Below, piece after piece: positions 1-13,143 of a DNA stretch of 64,000 nucleotides. Every line of letters begins with the position of its first letter. Position 1 is the stretch's first letter. The stretch is from Serinus canaria. Taxonomy: Eukaryota > Chordata > Aves > Passeriformes > Fringillidae. The stretch spans positions 11,378,015 to 11,442,014 of the forward strand of contig NC_066331.1 in assembly GCF_022539315.1 (NCBI RefSeq), in the 5' to 3' direction. The notes under the pieces are model-generated. The model ran no database searches. It was not told the DNA's origin and saw nothing but the letters and a program-made list of their open reading frames with translations. The position numbers were made by a program, and so were the translations under genes.

Positions 1-825
1 CCGCACAGATATGATGCTGCCAAGGGGCTGAACTCACTTATTGCAAAAGTAGAATGTTTTACACTGAAAATCACAGTCTACAATGCCATCATTTTCTTCT
101 AGTTATTTCTTTTCCCTGTTAAAGTGTTTGTAGGGTTTGTGTTGTGTTTTTTTGTTTTCATTTGATACTGAAATGCACTAAAATATTACATTCCAGTCCC
201 TGTTTTCAGGACTCTACCCCGGTGTGCTTCATTACAAACACCAGTATCAGCTCAATAACATTTATTTCTCTATTAAATAAGCCGCCTGGCCTCCCTGACA
301 CAGACTGGGAGGTGATTTTAAAAGTTTTAGCTATACATAACCCACTATGCACCAGATTATGGTGTTCTGACAAATTCTGCTTGGGTGGTTTAAAGTTAGC
401 CACCATTTTCCACTGGTGGCATCATTGCCTTCCCAGCAAAGCTGGCACAGGGACACATAACCACATTTTAGCTGCACGTTAGAGAGCAAGAAATTACTTC
501 GCAACCAGTGGGCTTCCCTGCTGCCCTCTCTGCTGCTGTACAGGGACAGCTTTGCTCTTTGCAAAATAGGTCTCAAAGAGCAAGTTGACAAATTAAAGAT
601 AATGACAATCAGTGCCAGTTTAACCTGCTGGGCTTTCACTGGCCTCTACAGCAAGGGCTTTTGGAGACTTGCAGCTCTGCACTCCAGCTCCTCCAGGCTG
701 AACTGTGCAGGCGAAGCACAGGCACATGAGAGTCATCTTCGGACACCAACTCTGCAATAAAGTGGTAAAACCATCACAGAAATCCCCCCAAAATGTCAAG
801 GTCTAAGTATCTGCAGTCAGAATGA

Positions 826-1045
826 TATGAAATTATTTCCTCTCATCGTGTCCCTTGTTTCCTGGGGGCAGAGCCTGCCCGCCACCTGGCTGCCCCCCAG
901 TGTCAGGGAGTTGCGCAGAGCCAGAAGGTCCCTCCTGAGCTTCCTTTTCTCCAGGCTGATCCCCCCACCTAGCTCCCTCAGCTGCTCCAGCCCCTTCCCC
1001 ATCTCTGTTCCCCTCCCCAGAAAAGCTCCATTCCCTCAATGCCTT
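826..1045 (-). repeat. CR1 LINE fragment, end of ORF2 and start of 3' region
   Basis: The minus strand encodes a degenerate form of the CR1 reverse-transcriptase C-terminal end: Gly-Leu-Glu-Gln-Leu-Arg-Glu-Leu, then Ser-Leu-Glu-Lys-Arg-Lys-Leu-Arg-Arg-Asp-Leu, then Ala-Leu-Arg-Asn-Ser-Leu. On the plus strand this reads as the familiar antisense CR1 text with TTTTCTCCAGGCTGA. It is a dead fragment, and open frames over it on either strand are not host genes. Confidence 0.8.
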
Positions 1046-1998
1046 TTTTGTCATGTTCCCTCTTCTCTTCTTAAGTACAGAGCTGCAAACTATGTCTGTT
1101 ATGCAGTCCTTAGCACAAGACACTATACATACTCTTACATAAAATTTCTAGGTCTAAGTAACTTTCAGAGAAGCAAATATTTGTATAGAAGCAGCACACA
1201 ATGAAAAAAACCCACAACACCTTCCATCCTTACTCTGGTTTAGATCTGTGTGGGAACATGTAGACACAAAGCCAGCTCAGACTGACTTTTATTAGGAAGT
1301 GCATAAAGAACAGATTTTGCACAAATTCTGATAATTTCTGGTTAAAAGCCTTGTTGTTGAAAGAATTATTCAAGACTTAAATATGCCCCCCTGTGAGATG
1401 AGTGTGCGCTAAAACAACTCTTAACAGACCTATTAATTGCACTTTCATTAGCTGCTTCAGACTGTAAGTTTGTGGAGCCACTTTGATTCTTAATTTTCTA
1501 GCTGGCAGGAAAAACAAGGCTTGATTGTGTCAGAGTTGAGCTGCTGAAGAGATCAGTGTTTTACAAGGGATGTAAAAATGGTTCACAGCTACTAAAATAG
1601 AAATCTTCGTTTGCTTTTTAAGGAGGGGGGGAAGGAGGATTTGTAACTCAGAGTTTAGCAATGGGTAATTAAGAAATACACCAATAAATTAATCTTCCCA
1701 GGACATTTTCTGGCTTGTGGAAAGACAGTAAAACACATCTAGGAATTTTCTGACTGCAAGCCCCTTGCAAGTTGGATCTTACTGGATATGGTTTTAATCC
1801 TAAACATAGTTTCAATCCTGAAATTATATAACATTTTCTCCTATGTGAATACCAAGTATGCTATTTGCCTTCTGAATTTTTTTAAGATGGTCAGAACACA
1901 TATTAAATAGGTTATGCTGCTTTATCAGCTCAGTTTTGCCCAGAAATACCTGTGTAAGGAAAATGTTACCAAAATTAGCTGCTTTCGAAGCCTTACCA

Positions 1999-2135
1999 CA
2001 GGATTACAGAATGGTTTAGGTTGGAAGGGACCTTAAAGATATCTCTTTCCACCCTCTGCCATGGGCAGGGACAACTTCAACTAAACCAGGCTGCTGCAAG
2101 CTGCTCCAACCTGGCCTAGTCAGGTCAAGAACATA
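1999..2135 (-). repeat. CR1 LINE 3'-end fragment
   Basis: The plus strand reads ACAGAATGGTTTAGGTTGG, then AAGGGACCTT, then CCATGGGCAGGGACAACTTC, the reverse complement of the CR1 3' untranslated end. The CR1 is therefore in COX10 orientation, 5'-truncated, and ends about 80 bp from the 2215-2447 exon. It lacks the terminal 8-mer repeats in recognisable form. Confidence 0.85.
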
Positions 2136-2214
2136 AAGAATAAAGTTTACTGCCTTTTGAGTAGGTTCGTTACCCTGACAACCGCTCACCCCAATGAAAG
2201 GGTTTTATACTCAC

Positions 2215-2447
2215 CAGCATCCAGACTCCCAGTAGCAGCAGTCCAGCCCATGATGGGGGGAATGGCCCCAACAACAGCTCCCACCCACGTGTTGGCAATG
2301 CTCATTCTCTTCAGGGGTGTGTAACAGCACGTGTAGAGGAAGATGTTGAAGGCTCCCAGGGCCCCGGTGAGAGGGTTCACTCCCAGTGTGAGCAGGGCAA
2401 TTCCTGGGATTCCACAGGAGGCAGCAAAGCAGACAGCAAGCAGGGGG
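2215..2447 (-). CDS. COX10: COX10 internal coding exon (equivalent of human exon 6)
   Basis: COX10 is the inner-mitochondrial-membrane enzyme that farnesylates protoheme IX to heme O, the first step towards heme A for cytochrome c oxidase. The minus-strand reading starts Pro-Leu-Leu-Ala-Val and contains [33 protein letters not shown] and [13 protein letters not shown], close to vertebrate COX10 as I recall it. It covers roughly residues 216-294 of about 443 and is rich in membrane segments. The acceptor is CCCCACAG before the first exon base (AG at 2449-2448) and the donor is G|GTGAGTAT (GT at 2214-2213). The exon is 233 bp: one base completing a split Ser codon, 77 codons, then one base of a split Gly codon. 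The entering phase fits the exon at 14457-14527 exactly. A Met-initiated frame running to 2470 reads through the acceptor and is not the real start. No frameshift or stop is present, so the gene looks intact here. Confidence 0.96.
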
Positions 2448-4896
2448 CTGTGGGGAGACATGTGGCACATGCTGAGCAGGAGATGGCCTTAGAGAATGGC
2501 TGTTGTTCCCTCCCTTTGATCTCCCCCCCAAAATTAAGATTGAATTTTTGTTACTGTTTTACTCAGCCATCCTAAATTTTCCTTTCTGAGCCCCCATCCT
2601 AACAAAAGCCTTTCCAAAATGTGAAGACAATCTTGCTACAGCTCTGCAATGGAGGTGATTCTTAATCTTGTGATCGCTGTGTCCACCAAATAAACTCAAG
2701 CTCTGCAAGTAATGGAGAACTGTTCTCCCTTATGGAGAACTGCTGTTTTCAGCAGATCTTCCTCCTTCATTTTAATTTTAGTGAATTTAAACCACTGAAA
2801 AAAGCACTCAGAGTTTAGAGTAAATTAAAATGGTTGCAGGTTGTCAGATTTTTAACGGACTGCAGTTATGCAACGGATCATTCAAAATGCAACACACTTA
2901 GACACAAATATAATAGGCATTTATGAGAAATGGAGTACATGCAATCATTCTGAAATTACATCAATAAGTATAAAGTATTCTTTGACTTCACTGAAAAAAT
3001 TGGAACGTTCTACACCTCCATTTATCTGATGCACTGTACCATGCAGAGGTACAACAAAACAATGCTGGTAGCAGAATCAAAAGTGGCTGTCTTGTAAGCA
3101 TGACTGAAATTAACTGAAGATATTTTAGGTTTGGTCAAAAGCAGCAAACAGTGGAGCACATTAACTCAGTGTACTTCTACTGTGCATCAGCTGAGAGCTC
3201 AGAGAAGGTTGGAAACTCATATTAAAATCTGTCAGAAAGTGGCTAGAGCTATGTAAACATTTGCTAATAAATTCCACAACAAACATTCCAATAGGATAAA
3301 CAAGGATTTTTTGTTTGGCTACCAGAACCACACCTGACAGGCAGCATGATGCCACAACCCTAAGGAAGCTTTAGCCGTGGTTCCTTGTGCCAGATCAACA
3401 TTTTTGCTGCTGGTGGGGATCTCCTCTCGAGCGCTTGTTTGAAGTGTTCCGTATAATAGGAAGAGAGAACTAAAAGCCCCTAAGAAATAATGTGGTGTGG
3501 GTAACCTCTGGAAAGAAGGAAAATGCCATTACATTAGCTGTATTTAATAACCCATGTGGCTAAATACACACTCAAAATCATCCATGTAAAACCAGAAAAT
3601 ATGTGTTCTTGCAAAAAAAATTAAGGTCTCTGCACAGAGTTTAGCTTTACACCTTTTGTCTAATTGAAAACCATGCAGCCTTTGTGTTCTACAATCCACT
3701 CTGCCCTCTGGTCAAATCCTTAACCCTAAAATAGGGTGTTGCAAGCACCGCTCTGACCCTCATAGGAAAAATTTGCTGGTGGGGATGAATTTTATGGGAG
3801 TTTTATCAGCAAAAACTCCTACCAGTCAAATTTTTATATTAAAGATATTTGTTAGACCAATACAGTACAGAGATCCTACATACCTGGAAGAACTAAAATG
3901 AGCAAATCTTATGCTAAAGAGCTGCCTTCAATTTAAATTAACTAAGTAATTTTATCCAGCTTTTCTAAACTATCAAAGAGATTTTAGGCAATGCAGCGTG
4001 CACAGAACACATTTCTACTCAGCATTGTCAGCCCTGGTGTTACCAATACAGCAGGAGTCAAGGGAGGGTATGTCACTGCCTTTCACTGACAATATGATGT
4101 ATAAAATTTTGGCTCAGGAAAGGAGCCATACAGAGCTGTGCCCTCTGGTTCTGCAGCCTGTGGTGCTTCTGTGCAGGAGCTCCTTTGCTCCTGTGCAAAA
4201 CACAATCTGTACACCCAAACAGTCCCAATGATGACCACAAATGCCAGAGTACTTTTTGTAGATGTTGCCCCTCTGTAGTAAAAATCTGACCAGGCATGGT
4301 TAAACAAATCTATCTTGACTGATTCTTGAATAAAATACAGTCAGACAGTAAATACCAGATTCGCACAATACTCACTCTCGAGGCAACGAAAGACCAGTGT
4401 GATCCTATGAGGCTGGGCTGCCCACATCTACCCCACAGGGCTCACAGACATAAATGAGGGCACAGTTTGATCTAAAGCAACGAGCACTTTTCTCACTAAT
4501 AAGGAGTGAAGACTCATCGACGTGTCTCCAGTTTAAATGAACACTACCCTCCATGAGCAGGCACCAGCCCTTTCTGTCTCTTCTCAGACAGGAGGCCAAA
4601 GGGTGGGAGTGTAAAAAGCCCTACTGCATGGATGAAACCTGTTTTGCCTCATTGTTTCCCTGCAGCACCAACAGCCCTCAGTGCCAGCCCTGATCCCAGG
4701 TGTTTGCTGCCTTCATTTCCAACCAAAGGATCAGAAAAATACGTTTAAAAATAAGGCTTTATCAAAAGGGAGGGGTGAAGTTAGGTGGCTGAGACCTTCA
4801 AAAGATTTGCTGTGATTCTGGTAGATGAGAACACATTTTTGTTTTTCAGTTTCTTCCTTTTTGCCTCTTTAAGGGAAGTTCCTGGAGGCACAGTAT

Positions 4897-5070
4897 GTAA
4901 CCACAGAAGTTTGTGTTGAAAGGGACATTAAAGCCCACCTCGTTTCAACCCCTCTCTGAAAGGCAAGGACATCTTCCACTAAAGCGGGTTGCTCAAAGAC
5001 TCATCCAGCCTGGCCTTGAACACTTCCAGGGTGGGGCAGCCACAACTTCTCTGGGCAATTTGAGGCAGTT
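4897..5070 (-). repeat. CR1 LINE 3'-end fragment
   Basis: The plus strand has CACAGAAGTTTGTGTTG, then AAAGGGACATTAAAGCCCAC, then CAGCCTGGCCTTGAACACTT and CCAGGGTGGGGCAGCCAC. This is antisense CR1 3' sequence, moderately diverged and 5'-truncated. Confidence 0.85.
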
Positions 5071-8000
5071 TGATCAGTGTCTATAATTGTCCTAATGCTC
5101 TCAGGTGAGGGCATAAAGTCAATGGGGTGGTTCTTCTTAAGCATCTGAACTAGTTTACTTTCAGACATCCTGGGAGCATCACATTTTCTATTTCTTTCTA
5201 GTGCTTCCTCAGCAAAGAAGGGTAATTGTCTGACTTACAAAGGCCTGTTGCTAAAACTTCAACTGAGATTAGGAAGTCATACTGTGATCTGATGACTCAG
5301 CTTTGCTATTTCTGCCTCTTAAAATACTTTTTCACATCACATAGACACTGCAATGAGAAATCAGGACTTTTCTTTCATGGTGGAAAATGAGGTAGAAGAG
5401 AATTCAACTCATTCTCATGTAAACTTGGCATGTTTATAAGGTTTAGGAGAAGTATAAGCAACTCCTCACTGCAAAAAAGAAAACATTTGAGGAAAACGTA
5501 GAGAGATTTCAGTCACTGGTGAAGCTCCTTCTGCTTCAGTGATACTGCAGATTTTAAGACAATACTGAGCCTAGTTTTAAATCACAGCAGTTTAAAGGGT
5601 ATTCTGATTTCCACTAGTTATTGTCTTCTAGGGACCAGTGTGCATGTCCACACTCACGTTGTTTGTTGATAATCAGGTACATGGGGTGCACTCTCCTTTG
5701 CTAGGCTGCCCCACATCTCATCAAGGGCTCATAGGAGATCAGATCATCCTGGAGCAGGAGAAAGGCTGAGACACTGAGTTATCACTGAATTTACCCCACT
5801 GCCTGATGTTCACACAGTTCCTCCCACTACAGCCTCATGCCACCATGCTGCCCATGTCAGCCTTGGGCAACCCAATGCCACAGACTTCTCACACAGTGCT
5901 CAAAAGCGGCTGAGGGGGCTCTGATGGTCTTCTTCATCCATAAAACATCCCATGCAGTAAGTGCAGGCTGGTGACAGACGCTGGTACATAGGCCTCATTT
6001 CACTTGGGCATTCATGTTTGCTGAGGGAGTCACTCCCATGGGAAAAAAGGCAATCTTCCATTGGAAAACTGGCTAAGGAGCTAGCTCAGAAAGCAAACAT
6101 CTTGAGTAAGAAACTAGGTTTTATGATGGATTCTTGGGAGGAGTTGGTTTCAGTTATTTGGCTGATTAAAATCAGGCTTTGGAAAAATACTGCAAGTGCC
6201 AAATGAGTTCTCTTCAAATTTCAACTCTAAAATACCCAGTATGTCACCACATAGGGCACCTCCAAAAGGCAAACCAAAACCTAGTAGTTGTGCCTCGTCC
6301 CTCTTCTCTCTTCTACTGACAACAAATATACTAAAATCTACCTAATAAAAGTGCTAAAAGACATCCACCTTAAAATAAAAGCTTTTTAGAATTTCAGCTT
6401 GACTGGTGAATAATCAAACTTTTCCTGATGCAAAGGAAATGTGTTGTCATTTCTTTTCCCAGGGATTTCACCCAAGATGGCCCCACCCCAGTCACACTCC
6501 GCTGAGAGCATCCAAGAGGAGAACTAGAAGAAGGAGGAAGATGAGGCCCACATTCTCCTCATTCAACTCTGGAGACATGTTGTTGGTTGGGCTGGGGAGG
6601 ATTGCTCAAGGACAGCCCAGGGCTGCTGGAGGGAATGGGAACAGGCAGGAGGAATTCCACATGGGTGCTCTTCAGGTATCTCCTACACACATGACCACGA
6701 GACATCCACGTGAACCCTCATCCAGAGGAGTGAGGAGGCTTTGGATGATGCAACAGTGTATTTTAATTCACGTGCAATAATATAATCCCTAAACTACTCG
6801 CCACTTACAGATGTTCCGGTTATATGCAAATAATGATCTTACACACGTGTGCAGAATATAAATTTATTTAACAGGATCCGGAACCACGGATCATAGTACT
6901 TACTGACACACAGCCTTATTTGGAAAAATTAGGGGGTGAAAACAAATTAAAGCATTTGCTCATCTATAAAATTAATGTAGTATTTTACCTATTTCACAGC
7001 AGCATTAGCAAGCATCATGTCTATATTATTAACAGTGGGACTACTTACACAGGCTTTTCTTTGTGCTGTCTTTGCCAAAACATTTTGTGAAGGTGACTGT
7101 CAAAGTAGAGTTTAAACTACAGTCTAAAAAACAGTGCTAAAAATGGGGCAAAAGTTTAATGAATTTTTTAAAAAATCAAAAAACCAACAAAGAGCAAAAC
7201 ACAATTCCCTCTTAAAACCTAGGAGTACTTGAAATTATGGAAAATTTCTCAGCATCTAATGCTTTAACCTACTCCTGTGAATAGACTGACACTCCCATAC
7301 AAGTGCAGACACAAAGCACATATGAATCCTGAATAGGTGCACTCATTCAATCAGCAGTACTATGCGATTCACATTCAGATGTTATGTAAATACACAAGAA
7401 ACTTAATTTGTGACCATTTGTCAGTGGGAAACTGGGCACAACAAACATACATAAAAAGCAGGTGAAGTAAAAGTGCATATCTATAAAAATTAGATTCAAG
7501 GCCTAATACAAAAAGTAATATATCCTGTCATCTCCCTGTCTGTCAAAAACCCTTCATAGATATGTCACCCACTTCTAAAAGGGTAAGCTAAAAAAACCCC
7601 AAACAACAATGCTCTTTAATTTAGCTGCAGCATGCCTGGAGTACCTTTACAGATTTGGAACATTTAAATTCCCAGTTGATTACCTGCCACAGGTGTGTAT
7701 CATTGTACAAAAGCATGATCAACACTGTAATTTACAGAAAGTGGGGGCAATTTGCTCCCCTCACTCCTCAAGAATCCAAGCTGAAGATGTTTTGTCTTCC
7801 CTGCTAGATCAAGGTGCTTTAAAACTGTCATAAACAAACATGGCTGATTTAAAAGAATAATTTCATCCTGAAAGGGACACATCTCTCTTTTTTATGCTTG
7901 AGCAAATCAAAATTGGCTTGATTGATTTTGCTGAACGTTTTGCTAAGGTGATGCAAGAATTTTAACTCAGCCAAAGAAGGAGATCGAGTCCCACCTTCAG

Positions 8001-11000
8001 CATCGAGCTTTCTTCTATACATCTCCTGCTCTCAGTTTAACCAGTTTACTCTCTGCAAATGATAGCAGGATCTGTTTTTTCATGCTTTCATGAGCCTGCT
8101 CTGAGGTCTGAGCCCAGGTCTGGGATGAGATAGTTCAGTGCACCATAGGGAGACTTGTAGTTCAGACAAAAGTATGCTTCCCTTTGTTATTAAGCAGACA
8201 CTCCAATTGGGCCTCATCACTTCACTTGGAAATAAAGAGTTACAAATGAAAAGGACCTATACTTACAAAATGTTTATGCTCTTATTACACTTGAGATCCA
8301 CACCAGAATGTTAATCATAACAACCCTGAGCAACCCTGTGGAGCGTCAACACACTTTTGGTATATGGCTTTGTAAGGTAGGAGTGAAAGGGTGACTAATA
8401 ATATTCACAGCTTCCCCACAGTCATGAAAATGTAAATATTTTTTTAAGTGCTTACAAGACAAACCTACAGTAAATCTGAAAAATGTCCCCCATAATATTT
8501 AAACAAAATCCTCCTCTTTGATCTAACTTTAGAGTGTGGCAGTTAAGTGATCCATTTATTCTACTTCAAAATCTCAGTTCCCTCCTTAAGAGCCAGATAC
8601 CACCTAACTAACAGGATGGATAATTTGGTTTCTCCAGAAATATTTTTCTGATTTAGAATGATTAAATATAACATGTGTTTCTGCTGAGCCCTTAGCCAAG
8701 ATTTGGAAAGCAGTGGTAAAGAAGTCTCAGGACAGATCTCAATCCCATTCAGGCAGGGAAAACTGATGTTCTAGGGTATTTATCAACCTGCTCTTCAAAA
8801 AACAGAAGAGAGAAGATAGTCCAGTCATCTCAGCAGAAGTTCTAAACACTGCTTCTAAATGCATTTCCAGAAGCAATGAAAATGAAGGAATTAAGTTATT
8901 CCCTACAGCAAAACAGAGCAGGACAAGAAGCAAAAGTCTGCCATGGGAAGAGGATCAGTCTCCAGACACCAGCCCGTGGAAGAGCAATGAAGCAGATTGA
9001 GCCTGACAAATTTCAAGCTCAGCCAGATCCTTTCTGCCCATCTGCAGACTCCCCTGCACCACTGCAAACATGCCTTTGACACCCACAGCATGGGAACACT
9101 CTGTAGAGAAGTCTTAGCTGCCAAGTCCCATCTGGGAGGTGAAGAGGATGAGGATGGCTGTATTTTAGGATTCATGTATTACTATCTAGGTAGATTATCT
9201 ACAGTTACCATCTGGAGTTACAGCTTTTTTTAGCGGAAAAACAAAATGAAAACCCCTTCATCTACTATCACAGTGCATGAATAGAACATAGTTGTTGTCA
9301 CACAGGCAGCACCAGGAGTCCCTGTGGCTCCTTTTGAGCATGATTCATAATTTTATATTCCTTGTGCTTTTACATCCCTAGCAAAAAAATAACTAAATAA
9401 AACATATCAAAGCAGTTCACCACATATCTCAACCTCAGGAATGCAGCTTTTCTAGTCATAGAGACCAGAGAGCAAGCATCTGTGTTCACACAGCTAATTA
9501 AAGTGCAAGAAAAACTTCTTTTATATCTTACTTGCGAAGCTGATAAGATGTAAGTTATAACTTGTACAAGACATGATAAACTCTGTCCTTCACAGAGGGA
9601 AATGCACTTCCAACATGACTCACTGTACACAGATCTCAGGGCATAGCAGCTTCTAATCAGAGGCAGCTCCATAATGGACTTGTTGAGCAGTGACATTTCC
9701 TACACCACTTGGCACAGGGTGAATGATAATGCTGCTGTGGTTAAACCAGGCAAGGTTCAATGGTAATACAAGGAACAAAGTGTTGGGGTTTTGACTACAT
9801 TAAGCCAGAATTTACAAACATGAACCTGAAATGTTTGACATATATTGGAAGAAAAGCCATCAGGAGAACATTTGCCCCAAGATGGGGAAAGGATCTTGGG
9901 CTTCAATCTTAAATATTGTTTGTTTGTAAAAACTCACTTTAACATCACCTTTGGAGAAAATTACTCATTGCTAGTCAATTAAAGAAAAGTGGCAATGGCT
10001 GCAATCAATGTCCAAGAGGCCCATTCACATTAGACACAGAGACGGCAGGGTTAGCGCACAATGGCTCGGCTCCCTCCAGCTCCCGTGGCTCCAGCCCCCC
10101 AGCGAGAAGCTGACATGAGAGGATAAGACAACTCCATCAGGAGCCCATATCACTTCTCTGCAGTGTCCTCCACAAGCAGATGGAGCAGTTATTTAGCCAA
10201 ACGCACCGTGACTCCATCTTTATACATGAGCATGTGGGATGTTTCCTAATGTGAGGCAAGGCACAATGTACTCTGATTTATCAACTGCTCTGCATGCAAT
10301 TAAAGATTCAGATAAATAATTTGGGGGTAAAGACCCACCGACTGAGCTGAAAAGCAGCAAGGCATGAGGGGTCAACTGCTTCTGCAGGATTTATATTTAC
10401 CAAACAGAGCTGCATGCAAGGGAATGTCTGGGTTGAGCTGTGGCAGAATGAGGCCTGGGCAGGAGTTAGCTGGAGAAGTAGTGATTGCTTCACTTCAACT
10501 GAAACAAATTTAAATGTGGAGTTAATAAAACAACCCTCTTTACTGCCCTAAGAAACAAAATCTATATGCAGTTAGAGCCATATAATTTCCTCCTAACACA
10601 CATTTTGATCTGAGGAGAATGTGCAGTATCACCATTTTTCTGTGCATTCTACAAAAGGCCTCTAATACTTTAGAACCATTTAATCAACATCCCATGCAGG
10701 CAGTGAATAGATAATTGAAATATAAGTACTGTCATCCATATCCCCTTTGGGAAAGAGACACAGTAAGCATTATATCATTGCATGAGACCATCCTTTGATG
10801 TGGGTTTTATTCTCATTAAACTATACTTTAGCCCCAAGGTTTCTCTCCCCAAACCTCTCTGTGACATGACCATGACAAAAAAAAAAAAATTAAAATACCC
10901 CACTGTTCAAAAGGCAAGAAGTGCATTTTTACAAGCAATTGTACATGTCAAAAATATAAAGCTGCTTTTTTAATTTCTTGTTTACCAAACACAGTCAATG

Positions 11001-11592
11001 ACAGCTCCTGGAAAACACACGGTAGAAAAAAATGAAGGCAGAAGGGTGGTGGTGGGGAAGGAATGCATTTACTTGTTTTTAAATAATAAAGCCTGAATAC
11101 AAGCAGGATAAGAAATTCTTGAAAAGGCTGCTGCGATGGTGTCTGCTTTGAATTGTGCCCTGTTTAAACAAGAGGAAAGCCTCCCACTGAAAAAAGAAAC
11201 ATTTTTATCATTCAAAAAGATCTCAGGGCAGTCCCTTTAAAATGAGGTATTTTCTAAACAAAGCATCAGAATGTTCCCCTGCAGGGAATAAGCATCTGAT
11301 CTCTAAAAATTATTATTCTTGAAGAACTGTAGATTTATGGAGTTTTTGTTTTATTTGTTTTAACTTAAGTAGAATGAAACCTGTCTGAAATGACCACCCA
11401 AGGGAGCAGAGCCACCAGCTAAGCAGGGGCTGAACTCTAAAGGGGACCCAAAGTTGTAGCAAGACCCCGGAGGAGGTTTTAAATCTCTGGCTTAACCACA
11501 GCTAGCAAAACCCTTAACGCAGGTCTCAGCGTAAGCCTAGGACATGGATTTACCTTCACTTTACATCCATGCAACTCCACTGACATCAGTAG

Positions 11593-11646
11593 GAACGCTC
11601 TTGATTTACATTAATGTTAGAACGCTCTTGATTTACATTAATGTTA
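11593..11646. repeat. Perfect tandem duplication, 2 x 27 bp
   Basis: A 27-bp unit starting GAACGCTCTTG and ending TAATGTTA occurs at 11593-11619 and again, without a single difference, at 11620-11646. There is no third copy. It is a short local duplication inside the intron. Confidence 0.95.
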
Positions 11647-12336
11647 AGCAAAGAAACAAGCTAATTACCCTGAGTTATCCACAGTGATTACAGGAGAAAT
11701 TTTGTTTAAAAATGCACACTTTTTTTCAGTGTGAACTGTTTTTGTTATACCTGTAATAGTAGGTCTGCTACAGACACCAGAGTGGAAAACTCAGCATTAT
11801 ATAGAAATAGTCTAGAGTCACAATGTGCTTAAATAAAATTTCACATGTTGCAGTTTTCTACTAGTTCACGAACATCCAACTTCCATATCTGCAATTGTGA
11901 CTACAATTCACAAATATAAGCCACTGGTGAGAAACAGTAGGAGCCCTTTTTGGTTTGATTCTTCAAGAGTTTGGCTTATAGTTCAAACTGAGCCAAGTCA
12001 ACACTCCACTCAGAAATATCAATAAGTAGAAGTGTTACTATCTCCATTAACTGCAGAAAACATCAACTGTGAACATGAGAAGTGGAAAGCTCACAGACAG
12101 AACACAGCTCCTTGTGCATTGCTAAGGGAAAAGGTTAATGGGATTCTTGGAAAAAATATTCATCAAACAACACAAAGATTTATTTCTGTTGAAGCATTCA
12201 AGGCATTAGCTGTGTTGTGCTACCTTCTGCCATTTTAATAGACTTAAATCTCTTACATGTGTATAGAAAAGTAGCTTGTGTACAAATAATCTGCATAAGG
12301 AGAATGACAATAAATTACACAGCACGTTAGTTTTAT

Positions 12337-12596
12337 CATAGAATCCCAAAATAGCTTGGAATGGAAGGGACCATAAAGCTCATCTCTTTCCACCCCCCCT
12401 GCCATGGGCAGGGACACCTTCCACTATCCCAGGGTGCTCCAAGCCCTGTCCAATCTGGCCCTGGACACTGCCAGGGTTGGGGCAGCCACAGCTTCTCTAA
12501 GCAGCCTGGACCTGGGCCTCCCCACCCTCACAGGGAAGAATTTCTTCCTAAGATCTAATCTAAATCTACTCTTTTGCAGTTTGAAGCCATTATATT
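12337..12596 (-). repeat. CR1 LINE 3'-end fragment
   Basis: The plus strand begins ATCATAGAATC and continues with GGAATGGAAGGGACC, GCCATGGGCAGGGACACC, CTGGACACTGCCAGGGTTGG, GCAGCCACAGCTTCTCTAAG and CAGGGAAGAATTTCTTCCTA. This is one of the longer and less decayed CR1 3' ends here. Sequence after about 12596 no longer matches the CR1 pattern. Open frames across it on both strands are repeat-derived. Confidence 0.9.
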
Positions 12597-13143
12597 GAAG
12601 AGTTTTGAGACAAGATCTGGTAGAACCAGGTCTGACCTCAGAGCCAAGACTGCTGTGAGCAAGAGATGGGTCTTCATCTCTCCTGAGGACAAATTTTGGG
12701 CAAGAACTCCCCAAACTCTCTCAATTGTTTCCCAGAGCCAAGACACCAGTCTCTCATGTACTATATGCCCATCCCTCTCTCGTTTGGTTTTGATTGGTTT
12801 TAGCATAATCATTTACAGGTTTTATTTTATCAGCCAGGAAGGAGAGAGGAACACCAAGAAATATGTGGCAAAATACAACAAGGTTAGATTATTTGCACTG
12901 ATTTATTCTCCACACCACAGAAGAAATAACCCCAGTAAAGTTCTGCGTACTCCACAGTCTGCAGGGAGCAAGAGCAGCATTATTCAAGGGAAGTGTCACT
13001 AAAGAACTTTAAATTAGTTGTTGACAGGCAGGTAGATAGATTGAGGAGTGACTGCCCAATGTCCCCAACATTACCATTCTGTAGTGAAAGCAAATATGAA
13101 AGGGGGGGAAGTAAGAAAATCCATGAAATATGGTTTTGCCAAT

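Larger units (their letters stand above)
1..2214 (-). other. COX10: COX10 intron (between human-equivalent exons 6 and 7), partial
   Basis: This is the intron downstream of the 2215-2447 exon in gene direction. Its donor GTGAGTAT lies at 2214-2207. I looked on the minus strand for the last exon (the His-Phe-Asn-Ala-Leu-Ser-Trp region) and did not see it, so that exon lies to the left of the window. Apart from two CR1 fragments (826-1045 and 1999-2135) the DNA is unremarkable AT-rich intronic sequence. Confidence 0.85.

Noticed and set aside
2186..2470. A Met-initiated 94-codon minus-strand frame as a complete small gene
   Set aside because: Its first residues lie upstream of a clear splice acceptor and its last ones beyond a clear donor. 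Only 2215-2447 is COX10 exon.
2211..2531. A second minus-strand frame of 106 codons overlapping the COX10 exon
   Set aside because: It is the shadow of the exon in another frame, without homology or constraint.
12574..13002. A plus-strand frame of 142 codons as a gene
   Set aside because: It starts in an antisense CR1 fragment and continues into intron without domains or splice support.
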